A stretch of 64,000 bases of DNA from assembly GCA_963580285.1 (NCBI GenBank), contig OY757010.1, forward strand, positions 216,238,204 through 216,302,203, read 5' to 3'. Made by a program: the position numbers and the translations under genes. The DNA is from Lucinisca nassula (taxonomy: Eukaryota; Mollusca; Bivalvia; Lucinida; Lucinidae). The notes under the pieces were generated by a model. It was not told the DNA's origin and searched no databases. It worked only from the letters and a program-made list of their open reading frames with translations. Below, in pieces: positions 43,826 through 53,948 of the stretch. Each line of letters begins with the position of its first letter. Position 1 is the first letter of the stretch.

Positions 43826-44243
43826 CACAATAAGTCGTCAAACCCGGGTTTGAAATTCCAAACCAGGGTTTAAACTTCAAACCACGGTTTGAAAACTTCA
43901 AACCATGGTTGGAAAACTTCGAACCGGGGTTTAAAGTCTTCAAACCACCGTTTGAAAATAAAAATGCACAATCACTCTTCAAACCACCATTTGAACTTTT
44001 AAACTATGGTTTAAGTTCTGACATTTTCAAACCCAGGTTTGAAGTTTTTAAACCCCGGTTTGAATTTTTCAAACCATGGGTTGAAGTTTTCAAACCGTGG
44101 TTTAAAGTCTAATATGCAAGCAAAATGCACAATAAGTCTTCAAGCACGGGTTTGAAATTCAAACCACAGTTTGAAAACTTCAAACCCGGGTTTAAAAACT
44201 TCAAACCTGAGTTTCACCATTTCAAACCCGTGTTTGAAAAATT
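43826..44243. repeat. Array of 17 palindromic AAACC-NN-GGTTT boxes, ~20-bp spacing
   Basis: Boxes centred near 43846, 43866, 43885, 43905, 43926, 43948, 43987, 44006, 44035, 44055, 44076, 44096, 44145, 44166, 44186, 44207 and 44228. They fall in three blocks of 6, 6 and 5, each led by AAATGCACAAT(A/C)A(G/C)TC. The centre bases vary (CCCGGG, CCACGG, CCATGG, CCCCGG) while the TTTGAA edges are kept. Confidence 0.93.
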
Positions 44244-44678
44244 AATTGTCTGCCGAGTCCGGCAGTATACTGTGTGTACCTTCTTGATGCCTTACGTTAC
44301 TTTCTTTGGTTACTTAAGATGGTTGTGATCTTTGATTGTATCATTTCCTGAGTAACCTATTATCCATCATGGCTATTCACGGAAGCAATACCATTTTCCC
44401 TACCTGTGTTGTGTACCGAGTCTGTCGATCCATGAGCAATTACTACATATGCAAAACGTTGTTGTCGACCGAGTTAGTCGACAGTTGTATTTCTCGGTCG
44501 CCACCGGTCTTCTGAAAATGGCTATTGACTGAGCCGATGCCGTTATCGACTGACTCATTCAACAACCGCTTTTTGTTTGTACGGTAACGCGCTATGAATC
44601 GATAAGCTTGGTCAGTCGACAGCATAGGTAGAAAAAATGGTATTACCCCTGTGCTGTTTAAGCGTTATCTAATCCCCA

Positions 44679-44926
44679 GGGCCCAGTTGTTCAAAGCTAA
44701 CGAAGTCGTTATTTTAACGTGACGTTAAATTTTTATCATGAAATATCATAGATACACTGGCATTTTTGCTGAAAAAATGTGAGTAGCTTTTGCATTGCTG
44801 CAAAAGCTACTCAAATTTTTTCAGCAAAAAATACTAGTGTTTTTGGTGCTTTAATTGCTAAACCACTTAACGTAACGACCACTTAACGAGTTCGTTAGGC
44901 TAACGATGCTTTGAACAACTGGGCCC
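44679..44926. mobile_element. MITE with GGGCCCAGTTGTTCAAAGC termini
   Basis: Perfect 19-bp terminal inverted repeats and an inner palindrome around GCTTTTGCATTGCTGCAAAAG. Present only in the right arm, so it inserted after the arms formed or was lost from the left. Confidence 0.85.
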
Positions 44927-44940
44927 AGGATGTTATAAAT

Positions 44941-45558
44941 TCAGTTTATTTTTTGACAGTTTTGTTTATGTTTGAGTATTAGTCGCCTGTGTGCAAAGAG
45001 CTTGCCACATCGATCACAACTGTACCACTCGGGTCCATGTTTATACTTTACATGTTCGGTCAGATACCGCTTTTGTAGGAATTTCTTTTCACATAAATCG
45101 CATTTAAAGTTCCTAGTCTTCTTTCCACAAATGCGAATGTGCTGTTCTTTGCATTTGACCACTTTTTGGCACTTTGGACACTTTAAAGGAATGTGGTGTT
45201 GCAGGTGCCGCATTAAGTGCGACCTGGACCCAAATTTTTTGTCGCATATGTCGCATTTAAATTGCTCTAGTTGCAGATGGGATCCTCTATGGTTGAACAA
45301 GGATCCCCGGCTAGAGTAATGCCTCCCACAGGTATCGCATATAAGTGGAGTTCTCTGATCTTCATGGGTTTTCTCATTTTTTGTGTAAAATTTTTTATCA
45401 CAAACTTTACAGCTGAACAGTTTATCAGCATGACTTTCCATATGTTTCTGAAGACAGGCTGTCGACGAGAATATTGTGCCACATATGGCGCACTCGGGTT
45501 TTTCTATGATCTGAAACAAGAAAAACACACAATGGCCATGCAATTCAAATGAACGCAA
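44941..45558 (-). CDS. C2H2 zinc-finger protein, right-arm copy (205 aa)
   Basis: Near-copy of the left-arm ORF on the opposite strand. The internal ATG after the acceptor-like site is ATA here, so the frame starts at 45558 (MRSFELHGHC). A five-codon deletion removes the first His of finger 2 (YTKNEKTHE), whereas finger 5 retains CPKC, which the left copy lost. The C-terminus differs (HKQNCQKIN) because of the right-arm-specific segment. The lesions of the two copies are in different fingers. Confidence 0.75.
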   Translation of the reverse strand: MRSFELHGHCVFFLFQIIEKPECAICGTIFSSTACLQKHMESHADKLFSCKVCDKKFYTKNEKTHEDQRTPLICDTCGRHYSSRGSLFNHRGSHLQLEQFKCDICDKKFGSRSHLMRHLQHHIPLKCPKCQKVVKCKEQHIRICGKKTRNFKCDLCEKKFLQKRYLTEHVKYKHGPEWYSCDRCGKLFAHRRLILKHKQNCQKIN

Positions 45559-46213
45559 AAACTACAAGTTTACTGGTGTGTTGTTCTCTATGAATGCAGA
45601 TTAGAATGTTGCTATTATTATTCCCTGGCTTTTCACATTGTGCTCTCACATTTATTTCTGTACAACCTGAAGAAATAACCTGAAAAGTCAACATGAGTCT
45701 CCTGTTCTGTCTTCGGCAGGACTGTTTTATCATACGTTACCGATTTTGATGGTTTGTTTCACCATACGTTACTTTGAAAATTCAGCGTAAATTCCTTTTG
45801 AATGGATTTTTTTTTTCAAATTTAAGAGATGGGAAGCTAAAAACATTGTTAAACTGCAGTTAGGAACAGATGGAAGTCGGAGAAGAATAAAACTGACGGA
45901 AATGCCACCATCAGATGTGCGATACTCGTCTTCGCCTTTCACATGGGTAAACTAGAGAACGGAGCCCAATTTTGTAAAGCAACAAAGTTGTGGAGACGCT
46001 TTGATCAATTTGTAGCCGTATGCGCTTGGTGGAATCTTAGATTGGCAATTGAAAACTTCGCATTAAGAATATAAAGTTACCTCGTCAAACTTTTCGCACA
46101 GTTCTTTGTGAAATTCCACCGGATGTTTACCAAAAAGGCCGTTTTACCTACGTTCAATTTCCGTTTTCTCTACGTTCAGCCGTTTTCCCTACGTTATGGG
46201 TTGTACAGGGTGT

Positions 46214-46295
46214 ATTCGCATGGACGCCATACTCTACTCAATTTTGCCATCAGAAGTATTTTAACGTGGTTTGGATGGCCAACTAAATATTACTG
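46214..46295 (-). repeat. Dispersed repeat R, copy 3 (right part)
   Basis: CGCCATACTCTACTCAATTT is the complement of the AAATTGAGTAGAGTATGGC segment of copy 1 (about 33391). Confidence 0.75.
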
Positions 46296-47095
46296 TTAAT
46301 CAGATCCGCTGTACTTTTTTAGCTGACGATCGCCTTTCTACTACAGTCAGACATCTTTTTAAAATGAAAATACGAAGAGAGATCTGGCAAACACAATGAA
46401 GTACTGGCACAGATGATTGGAACTATTCTTGCGTTCAGAACAACGGTTCAAATGGTCACAGGAGAAGATTTCAGCACTGTGTCCATAAAGAACCACGCTT
46501 CTTCATCGACATATCTGTTTCATCTCTTTCATGCTTTACTTTCCTGGGGTCGGCGCTGGCTGACGTACTTGCAAAAGATATCTCCGTACCTTGGCCTCTC
46601 GGCATATCTTCTAAAGGGTGAATGCTTGAGAGACTTTGATGACAGGCAATCATCTAAGGAACAGGAATAAAATATAAACATACAGGTTACCGTTGGAAAC
46701 AAATTGGAGCCTAAGTTTTATAGACAGAGGATCTTACATGAGTGCTCATGTTTTTTTGAATTTATTAGACAATGCAAGAGCACGAATGCAAAATTATATT
46801 TATCATATGAAACTCAACACGCATTTTATTCACGACTGTTTTTCAGAAATGTCAATATTTCTCCATTAGTAAACGCGACGCTGCTAAGGACTTCGTGCAT
46901 GTAACAACAGTGCAAAGCGTATTTAATTTGCATATTTTATCCACTAGTGGATTATCAAACTTATTACATGTCGTCATTACTTTCTCTGACGCGACGTCAG
47001 ATGATAATACACTTAATAAGCTGCAGATAAATCTACAAACGGCAGTTTACCTCAGCTAAATAACGGTGTAAAATATAGATCTTTGTGAATGACAA
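46296..47095. other. Unassigned stretch
   Basis: An 85-codon plus-strand ORF (46413-46670) has no recognised motif. No repeat identified. Confidence 0.3.
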
Positions 47096-47265
47096 CAAGC
47101 CTAGTCCTTGTTTTACCTCACCAGAGCCAAAGACTACGGGGTAGTGGATAGGCAATTTTCGTCGTTGCCTTCGTTGTCCGCATCGTCGTCCGTTAACATA
47201 TAAATCTACATTTCCTCAGAAGCTCCTAGACATACTTGGCCCATATTTCATATGTAGCAGCCATA
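47096..47265 (+). mobile_element. Truncated pearl/HINE-like fragment
   Basis: CACCAGAGCCAAAGACTACG, then GTCGTTGCCTTCGTTGTCC and CGTCGTCCGTTAAC resemble the start of tandem-repeat Helitron-like elements; a T-run follows at 47269. Confidence 0.45.
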
Positions 47266-47818
47266 TTTTTTTTTTTTTTTTTTTGGAATTGAAGCTTAAC
47301 GACCACGTCAACTTTGGAGACGCTGCTTTCAATTTTGTGGGACTTTGACCCGACATTAAGATGAAATGACAACTCAAGCCCTACGCCCAATGAAAGCAAA
47401 ATGCTTGTATGCATTGGACGGTGACACATAATACATTGCCTTGGCAGACTTAATCCTTCTAAGCCGTTTACCAGTACGCATGTGGTCAGTAACAGTTCTG
47501 CGTGGAAGCACCATGCAACCTATCTTTTTCTCCAAACTCTGATTGGCGGGGACGAATAGCATCCTTGGGCTCGGGGATTAAAACCTTGGGTTTTATGAGA
47601 TTCGATTCGGCTCTTTAGATTGGTTGCTCGAGTTTTAGCCTGATATTTCCGGGGTTCGACCTAGTGGATTTACCCTTCTCTGACGTCGGATTGTTGTTGA
47701 TTCCTTAACCCTTATTCATGATAGTATTAATCTACACATGACCATTTTACTTTGTGTTTTTTTTACTCACTGCTGAGCTAGAACGCCTCCATGTGGATCA
47801 ATTTGTTATTGCTATTAT

Positions 47819-48098
47819 CATCATGAAAACACACCTATACAATTTTGACCCCCTTGAACCCCCCTTTTATATAGTAAAACTGGGGTTTCCGGGGATATAC
47901 CTTATTTTTCTTATTTCTGATCTAAAATATAAAGTGTGGGTACCCGTTAGAACCGACTCGATGAGGCGGTTCTAACGAGTGTCCACAATCTATATTTGGA
48001 GCAGAAATAAGAAAAATATCACAAATTTTCATCATAAAATTTTCATTTTTTCGGCGATAAAGGTGGCAATGTATTTGTATAGGAATGTTTGCGTAATG
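47819..48098. mobile_element. Hairpin MITE, full copy (280 bp)
   Basis: CATCATGAAAACACACCTAT to GTTTGCGTAATG; central palindrome with ACTCGATGAGGCGG. Confidence 0.9.
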
Positions 48099-48284
48099 AT
48101 TTGACACTGAACTGGAACTGATGGCGAGGGTTGAAATTTCATAAACTCTAGAGCTGGAGCTACACCCCCCCCCCCCACACACACACCATCACCACCAGTA
48201 ATTGTACTACTGACCGTCCAAAGGCGGTCGTTCTTTTGTCCTAGTTTCCATAGACTTATTATGGTTAAAATTTAAAAATAGCCT

Positions 48285-48560
48285 TTGCATATCAGAGCTG
48301 TTTTGTTTGTGCCGTGTGGTGGCTGTAAATGGTCTCCCTGTACATGCATTTAATGCTCCTATTTTTCCAATCCTCATGTACTAATTGTATCGATTCCTGA
48401 TCATTGCCTTCCCTTCTATTTTGCATATCGGAGCTGTTTTGTTTGTGCCGTGTAGTGGCTGTGAAAGGTCTCCCCGTACATTCATTTAATGCTCTTATTT
48501 TCCAGTCCTCATGGATTAATTGTATCGATTCCTGATCGTTGCCTTCACTTCTATTTTACT
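48285..48560 (+). repeat. Tandem duplication of a ~135-bp unit ending in the PLE tail
   Basis: GCATATC(A/G)GAGCTGTTTTG starts at 48287 and 48424; each unit ends with the PLE tail ATTGTATCGATTCCTGATC (48379 and 48518). Confidence 0.85.
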
Positions 48561-48849
48561 GCCAAGCCCTTGCAGATATTTTGACATAGAAATGGTGCTT
48601 TTGCAATCTCCTATCTGCCGTTTGAATTTATGCCTACTGCTCATTTTTATTAATGGAAAACAAAAAAAAATAGAAATAAAACATACTTAAAAATCATCTC
48701 AGAACCCATACGGACTATGAGGCTTAGACATTACGGAAATATTCACCATATTTGCCTTAACAGGTTTAGTTTATGTTGTTTTTCGTGTGTTTGAATATGG
48801 TTTTTATGTAATTTAGCTATTAAGTGTTGTTGCTATCGCAACTAAGCAT

Positions 48850-48990
48850 TTTCATAGACTTATAATGGGGGATGTTTCCGATGCGGTCTAGTTATTTCAT
48901 GTTCGTATTTCTTTCCATTTGGTGTCTCCGATGGGAGGTGTTGGTTAATTGTATCGATTCCTTATCATTGCCTTCACTTCTTTTGTTTTA
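48850..48990 (+). mobile_element. Penelope-like 3' tail fragment
   Basis: TGTTTCCGATGCGGTCTAGT through TTGTATCGATTCCTTATC and CACTTCTTTTGTTTT. Confidence 0.7.
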
Positions 48991-49364
48991 TTATAATGGG
49001 GAAAATTGAAAATATGGCATGTACCCCAAGCGTTTGCAGATGATTTGACAAAAATTTCATAGGTTTTTATGAAATTCAGCTCCTTAGTTTGGTTGCAATG
49101 CCATCTTAGAGTTTCAACAGACTTACGATGTGCAATTTAAAAACTATGACATTTACTGATAAGCCTTTGTAGATACTTTGACAGGAGTTTCATAGAGATG
49201 TTCCTTAAGCAAAGCTATATCTGCCATGTTTTAGGTATACTGTGTATTTTATTGGATGCAACAGAAAACGAAATGAAAAACAAAAATAGTACTAAAAATC
49301 ATCATATCAGAAACCATATGCTGTATTAGGCTGTGACTTTGTAGAAATATTGACTATACTAATC

Positions 49365-50132
49365 GTTACAGACTGCATGCATGGTAGTTATCCCAATCAC
49401 GGTTGACAAATTTGCTTCCTCTTTGACTGCTTGCCGGTGGGTCAGGTCTCAGATTCTTTGACGGTTCCAAAGTAAAGGCTTTTGCTGGTTAGTACCTGAT
49501 GCTCTGTCTCTGGTCGGGCCTATCGGAGTCTAGCTGTTGGTTTTCTTTTGCTCCAGCATTTCAGTTGTTTCTTGCTGTCGAGTCCTCACCGTTATTTCAT
49601 CTCTGTGGTTGTTTGATTTTTGTGTTCACGGCGATGTTGCACTGATGCGTTAGGAGGCCTTCATGCGGTCTGAACAAATTATTTGTCTTAATCGCGACGG
49701 AAGTAAGGACGGGGGTTGTGGCCACGAAAAATCGATTTAAGCCCCACCCCCCCCCCCCCCCCCACCCCCAGTGGAATTCGTCTCCGCTGACCGTTCCAAT
49801 GCGGTTCTTCTGTCGCGGTTCATGTTTGTGTTTCTTTCCATTTGGTGTCTTTGATGGGTGGAGTAAGTTAATTGTATCGATTCCTGATCTTTGTTTTACT
49901 TCAACTTTGTTTTTGTTGTTGTTTGTCGTTGTGTTTGCTGCTTGTATTATTTAATTTTGGATAGCCTATTGGCCATTTTGTAGGAAAGTAACTGTCCTTT
50001 TGGCTTTCCGCTGTTAGTGTTTCCGTTGGGGTCTGTTGTTTCATGTTTGTGTTTCTTTCCCCTTTGTGTCTCTGATGGGAACTGTGGGTTAATTGTATCG
50101 ATTCCTGATCAATGCCTCCACTTCTATTTTGT
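49365..50132 (+). mobile_element. Penelope-like 3' region, mosaic copy
   Basis: Begins with RT C-terminal codons (GACTGCATGCATGGTAGTTA), includes GATGCTCTGTCTCTGGTCGG, TTAGGAGGCCTTCATGCGG and a 20-base C-run at 49744. At about 49820-49908 an extra tail of the CTTTGTTTTAC subfamily is embedded before the body resumes, so two PLE copies are recombined. It ends with the tail at 50090-50132. Confidence 0.8.
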
Positions 50133-50136
50133 CTTT

Positions 50137-50300
50137 TTTAACTCATCAGAGCCGATGGCTCCTTGGGAGTTAACATTAGGATAAACAGTTGTCCGCTGTC
50201 GTCCGTCATCTGGTGTCAGCACATTCAAGTGACATCTCCTCTTAAGCCACTGGGCCGTTTAGGGTTAAATTCCATCTGTAGCGTCTGCTAGGGGCTGCCA
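50137..50300 (+). mobile_element. Pearl/HINE-like fragment
   Basis: AACTCATCAGAGCCGATGGC, GTCCGCTGTCGTCCGTC and CCACTGGGCCGTTTAGGG are typical of the start of such elements; no terminal hairpin is present. Confidence 0.45.
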
Positions 50301-50479
50301 TGGTTTGATAAAAGTACATGGTTGTCAGTGGGCAGTGCCCACCTGAGCTCTTGTGAGTATTGTGGTCCCTGGGCATCTTCTTTACCAAATCTAGTTGAAT
50401 TGAAATTTCATAGCACTGGTTTGTGTCCCCGACACGATGACGATCAGAGCCTACACCTTTCATTAAATGATTGTAGTTA

Positions 50480-50740
50480 GTGCCGGATGATTTACAATAA
50501 TTTATCACTGACTTGCACAGCTAGTAGTGTTCCCTTGCTCATTCATACAATGGCTGTTGCACGAACTATGTGTCTTATTGTTGTATCATCTCTTTTAAAT
50601 ATAACTGTTGCTGTTGGACATAGCAAAAACTAATGAATTAAGACAAAAATGAGACTCTGGGTAACATATGCAGTAGGGTAGATCCTTGAAGGAATGGCCT
50701 TTGTTAGCAGCGTACAGATTAGCGATAATGTCAGACAGGT
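50480..50740 (+). repeat. ~250-bp dispersed repeat, copy 1
   Basis: GTGCCGGATGATTTAC, ACAGCTAGTAGTG, CGAACTATGTG and GTTAGCAGCGTAC recur in the same order at 53210-53450. Confidence 0.8.
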
Positions 50741-50883
50741 AGCTAGACAGTCGCGGTATTCCATGTCGAAATATGTCCAGAAGTGTTATATTATCTATAT
50801 ATTGTGTGTGTTTTCAAACTGCTGTTTGATTTGTATGTTTTTTTAAATAATAATAATAACAACTTGATTACATATTTCGTGTG

Positions 50884-51060
50884 CCCCCGCCTATCGGGGC
50901 TTGAAGAAATAGATTATACTGCATGGTGCTTCCGCACTGAGCTGAAACCGACCGATTATTAGAGAATGGTAAACCTGCCCAAGTAAAGTGATGAGAGTTG
51001 AATCGCTCCCTAAACCATGGCGATTTAGCTTCTAAAAGAAAAATAATTTAAGTACTGGGC
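50884..51060 (+). mobile_element. SINE fragment related to 62688-63042
   Basis: GGGGCTTGAAGAAATAGAT, then GAGCTGAAACCGACCG and GGTAAACCTGCCC are shared with the SINE at 62688. Confidence 0.65.
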
Positions 51061-51097
51061 CTCGTGCAAGTAATAAAAACTGGATGATGATGATGAT

Positions 51098-51172
51098 GAT
51101 TTCGTGTTTAACGACGCGTCAACCCTCTTGGTGGGTCATAAGCGTCAGTCGGTTAATGGTTAAACGGCATGA
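51098..51172 (+). repeat. SINE-tail-like segment
   Basis: TTCGTGTTTAACGACGCGTC and AGCGTCAGTCGGTTAATGG after a GAT microsatellite; resembles reversed mollusc SINE tails. Confidence 0.35.
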
Positions 51173-51407
51173 ATAATTATGACGATATTAAAAGTAACAA
51201 GTCAAATAAAAACTGGAAAAATACGGCATATATATCGTATTTATACGAAGTGACTAGTTACAATGCTATGAATTTTGTCGAAATCTTTATTTTTATCGCA
51301 TTGGAAGCCGTTTCGCTGTCAACAAATAATGTTATTGTACACACACGAGTTAAAGTGTCCCATTTTTATATGTTGTGTGTGTTTTCAAACTGCCTTGAGA
51401 TGTGTAT

Positions 51408-51445
51408 ATTTTAATAATAATAATAATAATAATAATAATATTAAA
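51408..51445. repeat. (AAT)n microsatellite
   Basis: About eleven ATA units. The flanking GTTGTGTGTGTTTTCAAACT also occurs near 50803, pointing to a duplicated context. Confidence 0.9.
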
Positions 51446-51499
51446 ATAATAACAATGTATTTAATCTGCAAGGATTACATAACAAATATAATTTAACTA

Positions 51500-52070
51500 A
51501 TAGTTTTCACAAAACTAATAAAAATAAAATAAAAATCAACAAAAATACTTCTTTTAGACACACACGAGTAAAGTGTCCCATTTTGTGAGAGACAAGCGAC
51601 ATATTAGACAAATATTTAGACTTTCCTTCTATGATCAGAAGACAGATAAGGGGTGGTTGGGTGAGACAAGGGTGACGTGTATATTCGGTCACTAGGGCGT
51701 CCAACTGATATTGGCTTACAGTTGGACAAGGTATGTGGTCCATGCAGCAGGTAAGGGTAGAGGGGGTGTTATTATTTCTTCTGTTACCACAATTCAATTC
51801 ATTTTTATCTATCTCATCTGTACCTTCTCTTGCATCTCCTCTACCATCTCTTCTATCTCTTTTTTCTCTCTTTCTCTAGGGAACGGCATAAACTGACATA
51901 CAAGCGTTGACGTGTCGCTAAACCCGAAACAATCAACATTTTAATCAGAAGACAGGTGTATATTGAAAACCGTTTATCTATCAACTCATACAACCATTTC
52001 TTATTGTTGTGTCCTCATACCAAACTTAATTTAATGCGTCTGATTCATTCCGAATATTTACTTGAACGCA
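51500..52070. other. No recognisable feature
   Basis: No coding, RNA or repeat assignment. Confidence 0.4.
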
Positions 52071-52400
52071 TTCATCATCTTAGTATAAAGCAGGCACAGG
52101 AGCGTACAATTATCTAACGTGGATGTTTCCATGGACTGAGGTTAACCTATGAAAATGTTGCTCCACTGGCTGCTGCTTCGCAGCAACTTCTATGTACTTG
52201 TTTACATGTACTTCTAATCAGGAATGCATTCATCATCTTAGTATTAAGCAGGCACAGGAGCGTACAATTATCTATCGTGGCTGTTTCCATGGACGGAGGT
52301 TAAACTACGCAAATGTTGCTCCACTGGCTGCTGCTTCGCAGCGTTGCTTCGCAGCAAATTCTATGCTCTTGTTAACATGTACTTCTAATCGGGAATGCGA
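52070..52400 (+). repeat. Two tandem ~160-bp units with GCTGCTTCGCAGC palindromes
   Basis: ATTCATCATCTTAGTAT..AAGCAGGCACAGGAGCGTAC starts at 52070 and 52227. Each ends with CTGCTGCTTCGCAGC and TTACATGTACTTCTAATC; the second unit repeats TTGCTTCGCAGC once more. Confidence 0.9.
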
Positions 52401-52544
52401 TTAAGCTTAAAGTCCTTAGCCTTGACTTGCGTTCTGAAATAAATCTTCTGGAAACTTTTCTAGTTATATTGCTATGATTCAAGTAAATATACCAAGCTTC
52501 TTCTGATATTATTAAATGGGTCTTCGATATAAAAATAGTGGGTA

Positions 52545-53200
52545 CAACATAAATGTTATACTAACAGACTGCATGCATGGCAGTTAACCCAATCACGGTT
52601 GACAACATTGCTTCCCTCTTTGATTGCTCGCCGGTGGGCCAGGTTCCAGATTCTATGACAGTTCCAGCGTGCTGGCTTACTGAGAATAAGAATAGAATTT
52701 ATTTTATGTAATGTTGGTTTGTGCCTGATGCTCTGTTTCTGATCGGACCAAGTGGAGTGTAACTGTTGCTTTACTTTGGCTCCAGCATTTCAGTGATTTC
52801 TTGCTGTCGAGGGTTCGCCGTTGTTTCATCTATTTGGGTGTTTTGATTTTTGTGTTCTCGGAGATGTTGTACTGACGATTTAGGAGACCTTCATGCGGAC
52901 TGAACAAATTATGTGTCTAAATCGCGATGGAAGTATGGACTAGGAATTCGGCCACGTACAATCGATTTAAGCCCCCCCCCCCCTCAGTGGAATCGTTTCA
53001 CTGACCGTTCCAAGGCGGTCCTTCTGTCGCGTTTTATTTGTGTTATGGTTTGGGAAAGCAACTGTCCTTTACGCTTTTCGCTATTGGTGTTTCCATTAGG
53101 GTCCAGTTATTTCATGTTTGTGTTTCTGTCCCTATTGTGTCTCTGATGGGGGCTGTGGGTTGATTGTATCGATTATTGATCACTGCTTTCACTTCTATTT
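52545..53200 (+). mobile_element. Penelope-like 3' region, 5'-truncated
   Basis: From GACTGCATGCATGGCAGTTA (RT C-terminus) to the tail TTGTATCGATTATTGATCAC and CACTTCTATTTTG; the C-run is at 52973-52984. Confidence 0.8.
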
Positions 53201-53204
53201 TGTT

Positions 53205-53455
53205 TGCGCCGGGTGATTTACGGTAATTGATTATTGAATCCAACAGCTAGTGGCATGCGCTGTCTCAGTCATACTATGGTATTTACGCGAACTATGTGAC
53301 TCACCTTTGTATCATCACATTACGATATGATTCTTGCTGATGAACGCAGCAAAACTTATTATAGTTAGAAAAAATGAGTCTCTGGGTCTTCATATGCAGT
53401 AAAATAGTCCCTTGAATGAATGGCCGTTGTTAGCAGCGTACGGGTTAATTAAATG
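53205..53455 (+). repeat. ~250-bp dispersed repeat, copy 2
   Basis: Ordered matches with 50480-50740. In both places it lies downstream of a PLE 3' tail. Confidence 0.8.
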
Positions 53456-53640
53456 ACAACAGAGTAATGGCCCTTGTGATGGTGAATAAGTGTGTGAAGT
53501 TTCATGGGGCTAGGTCAAATACTTTTGAAGTTATGATCAAGGTTAAAGTTTTTGTGATGGACAGACATACAAACAAACAGACAGACAGGGCAAATACTAT
53601 ATGCCCCCCGAATCAAAGATTCTCGGGGACATAAAAAGAG
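53455..53640 (+). mobile_element. Pearl/HINE-like 3' end fragment
   Basis: GGTGAATAAGTGTGTGAAG, GACAGACAGACAGGGC and the hairpin-like CCCCCCGAATC..GATTCTCGGGG (53604-53630). Confidence 0.6.
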
Positions 53641-53711
53641 TAACCATAGAATAAGATGAGCCTAATATATTAAGTTAGGGAACGACTCTCTCGAAAATTG
53701 TCATTCAGTGA

Positions 53712-53856
53712 GTGAGTATTAGAATTTTACGTCGCACTAACAGCTAAGGTCATACTGAGACGAAGACTTATCCGAAAGTCTGGAGAAGCCCGGGATGGAT
53801 CCTGCGATCCCTGGTTTACAAGGCGAGTAGCGTAACCACTACACCACGGAGGCTTC
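53712..53856 (-). mobile_element. tRNA-derived SINE
   Basis: The minus strand starts GAAGCCTCCGTGGTGTAGTG (A-box region) with a degenerate B box further on, and ends near AGTGCGACGTAAAATTC. Short, about 145 bp. Confidence 0.75.
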
Positions 53857-53948
53857 AAAATAATTATTGACAGTGACAAACTTGTCTAGTTACAAATATG
53901 GGCGATACAACTTTCGCAAATCTGGAGCGAAAGGTTCAATTGTTTCAT

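Larger units (their letters stand above)
41852..46213. mobile_element. Long-inverted-repeat element carrying two C2H2 zinc-finger ORFs
   Basis: Ends ACACCCTGTACAACCCATAA and its complement, flanked by ATT on both sides (41849-41851, 46214-46216). Left arm 41852 to about 43484, right arm about 44249 to 46213. The arms match closely except for a ~360-bp segment only in the right arm (about 44580-44940, containing a MITE). The loop holds a SINE and a palindromic box array. Repeat R copies 1 and 2 show the empty site, which proves insertion. No transposase is recognisable. Confidence 0.88.

Noticed and set aside
43909..44328. Apparent protein with FKPxFE repeats
   Set aside because: The peptide repeat follows from the palindromic DNA boxes; it reads in both strands, has no conserved start and is broken between blocks. 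The DNA pattern explains it.
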